Source: an uncultured Peptococcaceae bacterium
Lineage (GTDB): Bacteria; Bacillota; Dehalobacteriia; UBA7702
NCBI GenBank assembly: GCA_937919295.1
Contig: CALFRX010000189.1
Location: 1 to 9,279, forward strand
Length of the DNA stretch: 9,279 bases
Reading direction: 5' to 3'
In this document: positions 1-6,857 of the stretch, piece by piece
Layout: the number at the start of each line of letters is the position of its first letter
Numbering within the stretch: position 1 is the stretch's first letter
The notes under the pieces: generated by a model
Database searches by the model: none
What the model was told of the DNA's origin: nothing
What the model saw: the letters and a program-made list of their open reading frames with translations, nothing else
Position numbers and translations under genes: made by a program

Positions 1-243
1 GGCCAGTGGATGAAAAATAAATCGATGTAATTACACTCCAAATCCGTCGGCGCCTGTATCGACCAGGTCAACGGTTCACTATTAAGAGGCGTCCGGGTAC
101 AGAAAGGCCGTTATAACCAGCATTTGTCCACAAAAATGATTCTGCTGGAAGTCGGTACTGATCTCAATGCTTTGGACGAAGCAAACTACAGTGGGGAATT
201 GGTGGCTCAGGCGATCAATGCTTATTTGGAAAATCTTGAATAA
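1..243 (+). CDS. spoIIP: SpoIIP-like stage II sporulation protein, 3' end only, with in-frame stop
   Basis: This is the C-terminal end of a SpoIIP-family protein. SpoIIP is the membrane-anchored amidase/lytic transglycosylase that works with SpoIID and SpoIIM to degrade septal peptidoglycan during forespore engulfment. The frame is open from base 31 to the TAA at 241-243 (70 codons). It contains the family-like C-terminal pattern LLRGV, then RYNQHLS, LLEVGTDLN and LDEA, followed by a short helical tail. In the same frame a TAA at 28-30 interrupts the sequence. The codons before it (QWMKNKSM) still look compatible with the family, so a single-base substitution or sequencing error is more likely than a true gene end. 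The other two frames also have stops within the first 20 bases. The gene order spoIIP upstream of lepA-hemW-hrcA matches Bacillus. Whether the gene is intact, decayed or misread cannot be decided here, because its 5' part lies outside the window. Confidence 0.72.
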
Positions 244-249
244 ATCATT

Positions 250-277
250 TTGAAAACAGCGGAAAATGTAGTATAAT
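250..277 (+). promoter_or_regulatory. Sigma-A-type promoter for murJ-lepA-hemW
   Basis: A -35 box TTGAAA (250-255, 5 of 6 consensus) is separated by 16 bp from a perfect -10 box TATAAT (272-277). Transcription would begin near 284, giving a leader of about 26 nt before the murJ start. It lies just downstream of the spoIIP stop and overlaps no gene. No hairpin plus T-run terminator precedes it. Confidence 0.75.
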
Positions 278-309
278 AAAATCAGACTATTATGTTTTGG
301 AGATAACCC

Positions 310-2010
310 ATGTCTGATTTGCCAAAGGAAACAGAAGAAGCGCAGGAATGCCCATGTTCTCAAGAGCATAGGGCAGAAGCCGCGCTCTCTGCTGAAAAGG
401 GAGAGACCGTCGAAATCAAGGGAGATTCGGTGGTGCGTTCGGCCATGGTCGTGATGCTGGCCATGATCATTTCCCGTGTCCTTGGCTATATCCGCGACAT
501 TATTATCTATGCCCAAATCGGGCAAAATAGCTATACCGATGCGTATAATGCGGCGTTTAAGATCCCCGACTGTATCTATATGATTCTTGTCGGCGGAGCT
601 TTGAGTGCCGCATTTATTCCCGTGGTCTCCTCTTATCTGGCCCGGGGCGAAAAAGAGAATGTCTGGAAATTCACCAGCGTTGTGATTAACGTGATTTCCG
701 GTCTCATGCTGACCTTGGTGATCATCGCCTATATTTTCGCTCCTCAGTTCATCGGTTTTTACGTCAGCGGTTTCGACGCCGAAACCATCCAGCTTACCGT
801 GGTATTGACCAGGATCATGCTGATCCAGGCGATGCTCATGGCTTTGGCCGGGATCTGTCAGGGGATCTTGCAGTCTTTTAAAATCTTCACGCCCACGGCG
901 GTGGGTTCCGTCGTCTATAACCTCGGCATCATCGTCTTTGGGGCGGCTTTTAGCGGTCTCATTGAAAAGCACTTCCCGGGCTACGGCATTACCGCCTTTT
1001 CCTTGGGCGTCGTTGCCGGGGCCTTCGGCAATTTTGTGGTCCAAGCCCAAGCCCTGCGGAAAGTCGGCATGAAGTATTATCTTTCCTTTGATCTACGCAA
1101 TCGGGGCTTTCAGAAGATGATCGTTTTGATGCTGCCGGTTTTCATCAGTTTGGGCGCCACCCAGATCAACCTATTCGTCAATGCCGGTCTCGCGTCCCAT
1201 CTTCATCCCGGCCTGCTTTCGGCGCTCAATACCGCCCAGCGGCTGATGCAGCTGCCCATCTCCATTTTCGCCGTCTCCATCGCCATGGCGGTGTTCCCGG
1301 TGTTATCGAGGGAAGCGGCGTTAAACCAGCTCGACGATTTCCGCAAGGACTTCGCTTACGGCATCCGTACGATTCTCTTTATCATGATACCCTTCACGGC
1401 ATTGCTGATCGCTTTGGGCGTACCCTTCATCCGCCTCCTTTACGAGGTGGGAAAATTCAACAGCGGCAACACCCAGGCTGTGGCCTTCGCCCTTTATTTC
1501 TACAGCATCGGCATTTTTGCCCAAGGCTGTATTCAAGTGCAAAACAGGGCCTTCTACGCCTTTCAGGATACGAAAAAGCCGGTGCTTGTCGCCGTGTCCG
1601 GCGTGGCCATCAATTTGATTTTAAGTTTTATCCTCATCAACAAGCTGCAACAGGGCGGCTTGGCCTTAGCCTTTTCCGTGGCGGGGATCTGTAACATGGT
1701 TTTCCTCTTTCTGCTGCTGAAACGGAAGATTGGCCATATCGGCTTAAAGGAGATTAGCGTTTCCGCCCTGAAAACCCTGATCGCCTCGGTGATCATGGCC
1801 GCCGTGGCCTTTGGTGTGGCCTTTGTTAGCGAATCCCTTTTCGGCGTCGCCAACAAATGGAGCCAGATGCTGCAGCTTTTCTCCGGGGGCAGTGCCGGGC
1901 TTTTGGTTTTCTTCGCTTTGGCAAGATGGCTGAAAATGCCGGAAACCGAAACCGTACTTCGCACAATAAAAAAGCGCTTTGGCCGTACAAATAAGAAACG
2001 AACCGCATAA
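310..2010 (+). CDS. murJ: MurJ (MviN) lipid II flippase
   Basis: This is a 566-residue polytopic membrane protein of the MurJ/MviN family (MOP exporter superfamily), which flips undecaprenyl-linked lipid II across the cytoplasmic membrane for peptidoglycan synthesis. The first transmembrane segment contains SRVLGYIRD, and TDA follows in the next loop. By this motif alignment R56, R62 and D77 correspond to the functionally important R18, R24 and D39 of E. coli MurJ. Repeated hydrophobic stretches run almost to the C-terminus, consistent with about 14 membrane helices, and end in a basic tail (KKRFGRTNKKRTA). The N-terminus carries about 38 extra hydrophilic, acidic residues compared with E. 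coli. The ATG at 310 is chosen because GGAG (299-302) lies 7 nt upstream. It is the first gene after its own promoter, 11 bp before lepA. In Bacillus subtilis the equivalent slot is occupied by yqxA rather than murJ. Confidence 0.93.
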   Translation: MSDLPKETEEAQECPCSQEHRAEAALSAEKGETVEIKGDSVVRSAMVVMLAMIISRVLGYIRDIIIYAQIGQNSYTDAYNAAFKIPDCIYMILVGGALSAAFIPVVSSYLARGEKENVWKFTSVVINVISGLMLTLVIIAYIFAPQFIGFYVSGFDAETIQLTVVLTRIMLIQAMLMALAGICQGILQSFKIFTPTAVGSVVYNLGIIVFGAAFSGLIEKHFPGYGITAFSLGVVAGAFGNFVVQAQALRKVGMKYYLSFDLRNRGFQKMIVLMLPVFISLGATQINLFVNAGLASHLHPGLLSALNTAQRLMQLPISIFAVSIAMAVFPVLSREAALNQLDDFRKDFAYGIRTILFIMIPFTALLIALGVPFIRLLYEVGKFNSGNTQAVAFALYFYSIGIFAQGCIQVQNRAFYAFQDTKKPVLVAVSGVAINLILSFILINKLQQGGLALAFSVAGICNMVFLFLLLKRKIGHIGLKEISVSALKTLIASVIMAAVAFGVAFVSESLFGVANKWSQMLQLFSGGSAGLLVFFALARWLKMPETETVLRTIKKRFGRTNKKRTA

Positions 2011-2021
2011 ACGAGGACACT

Positions 2022-3830
2022 ATGACTGAAAAAATGGAAAATATCAGGAACTTTTGTATCATTGCCCATATCGACCATGGAAAGAGCACCCTTGCCGACC
2101 GCATTTTGGAAATGACCGGCGCCATCGCCCAACGGGACATGGAACAACAATTATTGGACAACATGGAGTTGGAACGGGAACGGGGCATCACCATTAAATT
2201 GCAGGCCGTGCATATGACCTACGAGGCGCAAAACGGTAAGTCATACACGCTAAACCTCATCGACACCCCGGGACACGTTGATTTCAATTACGAGGTGTCC
2301 CGCAGTCTTGCCGCCTGCGAAGGGGCGCTTCTTGTGGTCGATGCTGTGCAGGGGATTGAAGCACAGACTTTGGCCAACGCTTATTTGGCCGTGGAAAACG
2401 ATTTGGAGCTGATCCCTGTCATCAATAAAATAGATTTGCCCAACGCAGATCCCGATAATGTCAAAGAACAGATCGAAGAGGTTTTGGGAATTGACGCTTC
2501 CGAAGCGCTTCTCGTCTCCGCCAAAACCGGCGTAGGAGTGGAAGCAGTGCTGGAAGCCGTGGTCAATCAGATCCCGCCGCCAACAGGGGACAGAGACGGC
2601 AGACTACAGGCTTTGATTTTCGATTCCCATTTTGATTCCTATAAAGGTGCCATACCTTATCTTCGGGGGATCAACGGCGAGGTGAGGAAAGGCAGCAACG
2701 TTACGTTCATGGGTACGAAAAAAACTTGTGATGTAACGGAAGTCGGCATCTTCACGCCGCAGATGAAACCTGTGGACTGTCTCACCGCCGGCGATGTGGG
2801 CTATATTGCCGCCAGCATTAAAAACGTTAAAGATACCCAGGTGGGGGATACCGTAACTGACGCCGACCGCCCCGCCGTCTTACCGCTGCCCGGTTATCGC
2901 CGGGCCATGCCCATGGTCTATTGCGGAATCTACCCCATGGAAAACAGTGATTACGATAATTTGAAGGACGCCCTGGAAAAATTAGTGCTGAACGATTCCG
3001 CACTCATTTACGAACCGGAAACTTCGGCGGCTTTGGGCTTCGGCTTCCGTTGCGGCTTTCTTGGCCTCCTCCATATGGAAATCTTTGAAGAGCGCTTGGA
3101 GCGGGAATATAATCTCGACCTCATCACCACAGCCCCCAGCGTCGATTATATGGTCTACCAGGTCAACGGCGAAATTCAGCATATCAGCAATCCCAGCGAT
3201 ATGCCGGAAATTCAAAAGATCGAAAGATTGGAAGAGCCATTTGTCAAGGCCACGATCATGTCGCCCAAAGATTATATCGGCTCCATTATGGAGCTGGTGC
3301 AGGAGCGCCGGGGGATCTTTAAGAATATGGAATACATTTCGGTGACCCGGGTCATGCTCACCTACGACCTGCCTTTGTCTGAAGTCATCTTCGATTTTTT
3401 TGATCAGTTGAAATCGCGTACCCGGGGCTATGCCTCTCTTGATTACGAATTTGCCGGTTACCGCGATTCCGACCTGGTGAAGCTTGATGTCCTGGTCAAC
3501 GGCGATATCGTCGACGCGCTTTCCATCATCGTGCACAAGGAAAACTCTTATCGCAGAGGCCGTCAATTAACGGAAAAACTGCGCAAGCTGATTCCCCGGC
3601 AGCTTTTTGAGGTGACGATTCAGGCAGCCATCGGCAATAAAATCATTGCCAGGGAAAGCGTGAAGGCGCTCCGCAAGAACGTTATTGAGAAATGTTACGG
3701 CGGTGATATCTCCAGAAAGCGCAAACTTTTGGAAAAACAAAAAGAAGGGAAGAAACGGATGAAGCAGATGGGGAACGTGGAAATTCCCCAGGAAGCCTTT
3801 ATGGCCGTTTTAAGGTTGGATGAATCATGA
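2022..3830 (+). CDS. lepA: Elongation factor 4 (LepA), ribosome-associated GTPase
   Basis: LepA/EF4 is a translational GTPase that binds the ribosome in an EF-G-like manner. It is linked to back-translocation and to ribosome biogenesis or initiation, and the family is close to universal in bacteria. The 602-residue length is normal. Visible GTPase motifs are G1 AHIDHGKST (residues 15-23), G2 RGITIK (54-59), G3 DTPGH (81-85, with the catalytic His85), G4 NKID (135-138) and G5 SAK (166-168). EF-G-like domains II, III and V follow. The LepA-specific C-terminal domain ends in the diagnostic stretch GGDISRKRKLLEKQKEGKKR and then VEIPQEAFMAVL. The ATG at 2022 is favoured because GAGG (2013-2016) lies 5 nt upstream; the next in-frame ATG (2034) is too far from it. 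The stop codon overlaps the hemW start, so the two are probably translationally coupled. Confidence 0.98.
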   Translation: MTEKMENIRNFCIIAHIDHGKSTLADRILEMTGAIAQRDMEQQLLDNMELERERGITIKLQAVHMTYEAQNGKSYTLNLIDTPGHVDFNYEVSRSLAACEGALLVVDAVQGIEAQTLANAYLAVENDLELIPVINKIDLPNADPDNVKEQIEEVLGIDASEALLVSAKTGVGVEAVLEAVVNQIPPPTGDRDGRLQALIFDSHFDSYKGAIPYLRGINGEVRKGSNVTFMGTKKTCDVTEVGIFTPQMKPVDCLTAGDVGYIAASIKNVKDTQVGDTVTDADRPAVLPLPGYRRAMPMVYCGIYPMENSDYDNLKDALEKLVLNDSALIYEPETSAALGFGFRCGFLGLLHMEIFEERLEREYNLDLITTAPSVDYMVYQVNGEIQHISNPSDMPEIQKIERLEEPFVKATIMSPKDYIGSIMELVQERRGIFKNMEYISVTRVMLTYDLPLSEVIFDFFDQLKSRTRGYASLDYEFAGYRDSDLVKLDVLVNGDIVDALSIIVHKENSYRRGRQLTEKLRKLIPRQLFEVTIQAAIGNKIIARESVKALRKNVIEKCYGGDISRKRKLLEKQKEGKKRMKQMGNVEIPQEAFMAVLRLDES

Positions 3831-4957
3831 GATTTCTTTATGTGCACATACCTTTTTGTGTAGAAAAGTGTCATTACTGCGACTTCGTATCCTATGACGC
3901 TTCTTTGGAACAGCGGGAGACCTATTTGCAGTCGCTCATCAAAGAAGCGGCGCTGCATCGGGAGGATAAGCCAGAAGATGGCCTGCTCACCATCTATTTT
4001 GGCGGCGGTACACCGTCGCTGTTAACCGCCGCTCACTTAGAAATGCTTTTAGAGGCGTTTCAGAGAAATTTCGGCTTTGCCAAGCGGATGGAAATCACCC
4101 TCGAAGCCAATCCGGAGACGGTTTCCCTCAGATATTTGAAAAACATCCGCGGTCTCGACATCAACCGTCTTTCCTTAGGCGGTCAGGCCTTTCAGGATCA
4201 TCATCTGAAGGCCATGGGCCGAATCCACAAGAGCGAAGACATTACCGCCGCCGTGGAAATGGCCCGGGAAGCCGGTTTCGACAACATCAACGTTGATCTG
4301 ATGTACGGCTTACCCCATCAGACCATGGCGGAATGGCAGGAAAGCCTTGAGCGGGCAACCCAGTTGCCGATCACCCACATTTCTACTTACGGCCTGAAGC
4401 TAAGCCCGGCAACCCTTTGGGGAAGATGGCAGGAAGAGGGGAAACTCACTCTGCCAGAGGACGATCTCAACGCCGATATGCAGCTTTACGCCATGGAATA
4501 TCTGGAGAAGGCGGGATTTCCCCGCTATGAAATCGCGAATTTTGCCAAGGGGAGTTACGCCTGCCGCCACAATACCGCTTATTGGCTAAGGAAAGATTAT
4601 CTCGGTTTGGGGCTCAACGCTTCTTCCTTGTTATATGGAAACCTAAGAACCAAAAATGAAAAAGATTTCGAGAAATACAGAAGCAAGGTGGCGGGGAGGG
4701 AATACCCCTGGGCGGAAAAAGAAGTTTTAAGCGATGAACAAATCAGGGAAGAAGAGCTTTTTCTGCCTCTGCGCCTGATTTGGGGGCTTGATACCGCCGC
4801 TTTTGCCGAAAAATATGGCGTTGAATATTTTACGCAAAAAAAAGGTCAAATGGTCAAACTTTTTGACGCGGGTCTCTTGACAGTGGAAGAAGGCCAGCTC
4901 AAGCTAACAGACAAGGGCGTTTTACTCAATAATGAGGTGCTCGCCGCCTTAATTTAG
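3827..4957 (+). CDS. hemW: HemW, radical SAM heme chaperone
   Basis: This 376-residue protein belongs to the HemW branch of the HemN-like radical SAM family. HemW is a heme-binding protein that delivers heme to membrane cytochromes and is often mis-annotated as oxygen-independent coproporphyrinogen III oxidase. The [4Fe-4S]/SAM motif is C11-x3-C15-x2-C18, followed by DF. HemN enzymes have a further cysteine at that last position, so HemW is preferred. Other family markers are HIPFC at the N-terminus, GGGTPS (59-64), ANPET (94-98), NVDLMYGLPHQT (155-166), CRHNTAYW and GLGLNASS. A HemN_C-like winged-helix region ends with LTDKGVLLNNEV. The usual RLSLGVQSF-type motif reads RLSLGGQAF here. The start overlaps the lepA stop by 4 bp (ATGA, 3827-3830), and only a weak SD (GGA at 3818-3820) is seen, which suggests coupling to lepA. 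Confidence 0.93.
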   Translation: MRFLYVHIPFCVEKCHYCDFVSYDASLEQRETYLQSLIKEAALHREDKPEDGLLTIYFGGGTPSLLTAAHLEMLLEAFQRNFGFAKRMEITLEANPETVSLRYLKNIRGLDINRLSLGGQAFQDHHLKAMGRIHKSEDITAAVEMAREAGFDNINVDLMYGLPHQTMAEWQESLERATQLPITHISTYGLKLSPATLWGRWQEEGKLTLPEDDLNADMQLYAMEYLEKAGFPRYEIANFAKGSYACRHNTAYWLRKDYLGLGLNASSLLYGNLRTKNEKDFEKYRSKVAGREYPWAEKEVLSDEQIREEELFLPLRLIWGLDTAAFAEKYGVEYFTQKKGQMVKLFDAGLLTVEEGQLKLTDKGVLLNNEVLAALI

Positions 4958-4962
4958 TGAAT

Positions 4963-4991
4963 TTGACCTATTGACATTTTTTACACATAAT
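4963..4991 (+). promoter_or_regulatory. Candidate upstream promoter of the hrcA operon (P1)
   Basis: TTGACC (4963-4968, 5 of 6) and CATAAT (4986-4991, 5 of 6) are spaced by exactly 17 bp. Transcription would start near 4998, so the CIRCE element would lie just downstream of the start, where bound HrcA would block the polymerase. It overlaps the second candidate promoter and is offset from it by 8 bp. Confidence 0.5.
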
Positions 4992-4999
4992 GGTATTCT
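4971..4999 (+). promoter_or_regulatory. Candidate downstream promoter of the hrcA operon (P2, extended -10)
   Basis: A perfect TTGACA (4971-4976) is spaced by 17 bp from TATTCT (4994-4999, 4 of 6). The weak -10 is preceded by TGG (4991-4993), which forms an extended -10 TGn motif. The predicted start, near 5006, lies inside CIRCE. The pattern is typical of vegetative (sigma-A) promoters of class I heat-shock operons. Confidence 0.6.
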
Positions 5000-5003
5000 T
5001 TAT

Positions 5004-5030
5004 TTAGCACTCGACAGTGGTGAGTGCTAA
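5004..5030 (+). promoter_or_regulatory. CIRCE operator (HrcA binding site)
   Basis: This is a perfect 9-9-9 inverted repeat: TTAGCACTC (5004-5012), a 9-bp spacer (5013-5021) and GAGTGCTAA (5022-5030). It matches the CIRCE consensus in every arm position. It lies immediately after the promoter boxes and before the hrcA ribosome binding site. HrcA dimers, helped by GroEL, bind it to repress the operon, and heat or protein-folding stress relieves repression. The element is also transcribed and can fold as a 5' hairpin. Confidence 0.98.
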
Positions 5031-5036
5031 CAAAAT

Positions 5037-5045
5037 GGGGTGATC
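5037..5045 (+). promoter_or_regulatory. hrcA ribosome binding site (decides the start codon)
   Basis: GGGGTGATC here pairs well with the 3' end of 16S rRNA and lies just before the ATG at 5048. An in-frame GTG at 5024 would extend the protein by 8 codons, but it sits inside the right arm of CIRCE and upstream of this SD, so it is not used in this annotation. Confidence 0.8.
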
Positions 5046-5047
5046 AA

Positions 5048-6076
5048 ATGGATGAGAGAAAACAGAATGTGTTAAGAGCCATTATCATGGATTATATCAA
5101 CACGGCGGAACCGGTGGGCTCTCGTACCATTGCCAAAAAATACAATCTTGGCGTCTCTTCGGCGACGATCCGCAATGAAATGGCGGATCTGGAAGAACTC
5201 GGTTTGATCGAGCAGCCTCACACCTCGGCGGGGCGGGTGCCTTCCGATAAAGGCTACCGCTATTACGTTGATTACCTGATGGATGCGAAGAGCCTTGTGA
5301 CCGATGAAAAAGACGCGATCCAGGCATTCTTTGCAGATCGCCTGTACCGTCTTGATCAGTTGTACCGCGATACCTGTAAGGTACTGTCGGAGCTTTCTCC
5401 CTATGTGACGATGATCATGACGCCAACGAAAAGTACCGGTGCTTTAGAGCAGTTGCAGCTGATTTCCGTTTCTCCGTTCCAGGCTGTGCTCGTCGTCGTA
5501 ACTGACGTCGGTCTCGTGCATCACCGCACCGTGGATTTTCCGGTGCCTGTTTCGGAGGAGCGTGTGCGCGAAATCAACGATGTGCTCCTGAAAAAGTTGA
5601 AGGGACACAGCATTGAAGATGTCAATATGACGCTGATGAAGGAGATCTCCGGGGAACTGCAAAAGGAACTGGATATTGTTGACAGTATCTTTGATATGAT
5701 GAACGAAGCCGTGAAGGAAAGCGGTGAGGAAAAGGTATTTTTAGAAGGTACCCTGAACATTTTAAACCAGCCGGAATTTAAGGATGTCGGTAAAGTAAAG
5801 GATGTGCTTTCGTTCCTGCAACAGGAAAACATTCTAAAAGAACTGCTCCACGGCAAGGCCGGCAGCGGTACGAATTTTGCCATTGGTGGCGAACTGCGCC
5901 ACAACGGCATTAATCAGTGCTCGATGGTGACCTGCACCTACAGTATCAACGGCAATACCATGGGTAACATTGGTATTTTAGGGCCGACGCGGATGGAATA
6001 CGCGAAAAGCGCTCTGTTGATTCAGACCGTCGCCAAAGAGCTTTCCCGGGTACTTGAACGGAAATCGAATAAATAA
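5048..6076 (+). CDS. hrcA: HrcA, heat-inducible transcriptional repressor
   Basis: This 342-residue repressor controls class I heat-shock genes (its own operon, and usually groESL) by binding CIRCE. The N-terminal winged helix-turn-helix shows the family sequence MDERKQNVLRAI, EPVGSRTIAKKY (residues 21-32) and SSATIRNEMADLEELG (37-52), followed by the wing QPHTSAGRVPSDKGYRYYVD (56-75). The C-terminal half is the GAF-like dimerisation and inserted-domain region, ending with GNIGILGPTRMEYAKS, a typical HrcA ending. Length is normal for the family. It is the first gene of hrcA-grpE-dnaK-dnaJ and has a perfect CIRCE 17 bp upstream, so it is autoregulated. The ATG at 5048 was preferred over the GTG at 5024 because of the SD at 5037-5045. 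The gap to grpE is 11 bp. Confidence 0.97.
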   Translation: MDERKQNVLRAIIMDYINTAEPVGSRTIAKKYNLGVSSATIRNEMADLEELGLIEQPHTSAGRVPSDKGYRYYVDYLMDAKSLVTDEKDAIQAFFADRLYRLDQLYRDTCKVLSELSPYVTMIMTPTKSTGALEQLQLISVSPFQAVLVVVTDVGLVHHRTVDFPVPVSEERVREINDVLLKKLKGHSIEDVNMTLMKEISGELQKELDIVDSIFDMMNEAVKESGEEKVFLEGTLNILNQPEFKDVGKVKDVLSFLQQENILKELLHGKAGSGTNFAIGGELRHNGINQCSMVTCTYSINGNTMGNIGILGPTRMEYAKSALLIQTVAKELSRVLERKSNK

Positions 6077-6077
6077 C

Positions 6078-6082
6078 GGAGG
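6078..6082 (+). promoter_or_regulatory. grpE ribosome binding site, supports GTG start
   Basis: A perfect GGAGG lies 5 nt before the GTG at 6088. The nearest in-frame ATG (6109) is 26 nt downstream of this SD and so is unlikely to be the main start. Confidence 0.75.
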
Positions 6083-6087
6083 CGGAC

Positions 6088-6732
6088 GTGACAAAAAAAG
6101 AAACGAAAATGAAACAACAAAAAGACGACGCGGTAAACACCGCGGATCAGCTGGATCAGACGGATCAGACAGACTCCACGGAAGAAATAAAAGATGCGGT
6201 CAATCCCGGTAAAGCCGAAGTCCTTGACGCGGAGGAGGAAGAGACCGCGGAAGCGTTAGCCGATGCAGACTTGGCAACTGAAAACGAGGCTTTGAAAACA
6301 AAATTAGAGGCGCTTACCGCGGAACACGCGGAAGAAGCCGACCAGCTTTTACGGCTCACAGCGGAATTTGATAATTTCCGCCGCCGGACATTAAAGGAAA
6401 AAGACGATTTGCGCCTTACGGCCAACGCCGATTTACTTTCTGCGCTTTTGCCGGTTCTCGATAATTTTGACCGGGCTTTGCTCCACGCGGAAAACAGTCC
6501 TATTTTAGAGGGTATCCAAATGGTGCAAAAGCAACTGATGGATATTTTGAGCGGCAACGGTCTGATCAAAGTGGGGAACATCGGCGAAGAGTTTGACCCG
6601 AAGATCCATGATGCCATCATGCAGGAGGAAAAAGAGGGAACAGCTTGCGGCACCATCCTTGAAGTATTACAGCCCGGCTATTGTTTCCATGATAAACTGC
6701 TCCGGGCGGCCATGGTCAAAGTGGCGAAATAA
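6088..6732 (+). CDS. grpE: GrpE, nucleotide exchange factor for DnaK
   Basis: GrpE dimers release ADP from DnaK and so reset the Hsp70 cycle; the long helical region also acts as a thermosensor in studied homologues. The 214-residue product starts with a low-complexity, charged tail of about 80 residues that includes a short DQ(L/T) repeat (near residues 20-27). A long coiled-coil helix follows (about 82-125: NEALKTKLEAL onward to RLTAEFDNFRRRT). The four-helix/beta-wing region is recognised by LLPVLDNFDRAL and by the C-terminal GrpE signature GEEFDPKIHDAIMQEE, then LQPGYCFHDKLLRAAMVKV. It starts with GTG, supported by the GGAGG at 6078-6082. It lies between hrcA and dnaK in the usual order and is followed by a 125-bp gap. 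Confidence 0.96.
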   Translation: MTKKETKMKQQKDDAVNTADQLDQTDQTDSTEEIKDAVNPGKAEVLDAEEEETAEALADADLATENEALKTKLEALTAEHAEEADQLLRLTAEFDNFRRRTLKEKDDLRLTANADLLSALLPVLDNFDRALLHAENSPILEGIQMVQKQLMDILSGNGLIKVGNIGEEFDPKIHDAIMQEEKEGTACGTILEVLQPGYCFHDKLLRAAMVKVAK

Positions 6733-6857
6733 ACGTTTTTACCGCTGGACAATATCCTTACTGCTAAATTTTGACAGGAAAGCTTCACGCTTCCGTGGCA
6801 AAATAACGCATAGTGTACAAAAAAACACATAATCTTTATAAATATGGAGGTAATTTC
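6733..6857 (+). other. grpE-dnaK intergenic region, possible mRNA hairpin
   Basis: This 125-bp AT-rich spacer is the longest untranslated gap in the window. It carries no CIRCE copy. A small hairpin can form at 6777-6794 (GGAA-A-GC / GCTTCC with a 5-nt loop and one bulged A). It is not followed by a T-run, so it is not an intrinsic terminator. A TTGACA at 6771-6776 has no acceptable -10 box 16-18 bp downstream. The 3' end is the dnaK ribosome binding site. The hairpin could be an mRNA processing or stability element, but this is inference. Confidence 0.35.
6846..6850 (+). promoter_or_regulatory. dnaK ribosome binding site
   Basis: A perfect GGAGG lies 7 nt before the ATG at 6858. It shows that the true dnaK start lies upstream of the inserted adapter sequence and not at the in-frame codons around 6953. 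Confidence 0.9.

Noticed and set aside
82..1050. Long minus-strand open frame opposite the start of murJ, and similar ones opposite lepA and dnaK
   Set aside because: They lie antisense to well-recognised genes, show no recognisable family sequence, and are of the His/Asp-rich type expected from the complement of GC-rich codons.
4958..5003. Intrinsic terminator between hemW and hrcA
   Set aside because: The only T-rich tract (4977-4982) has no stable hairpin before it and is part of the promoter spacer.
6771..6806. Separate sigma-A promoter for dnaK based on TTGACA
   Set aside because: No sequence resembling TATAAT lies 16-18 bp downstream. The nearest AT-rich hexamer is about 24 bp away.
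6814..6842. TGTACA/TATAAA pair spaced by 17 bp before dnaK
   Set aside because: The -35 is poor, and the predicted start would fall within the dnaK ribosome binding site, removing it from the transcript.
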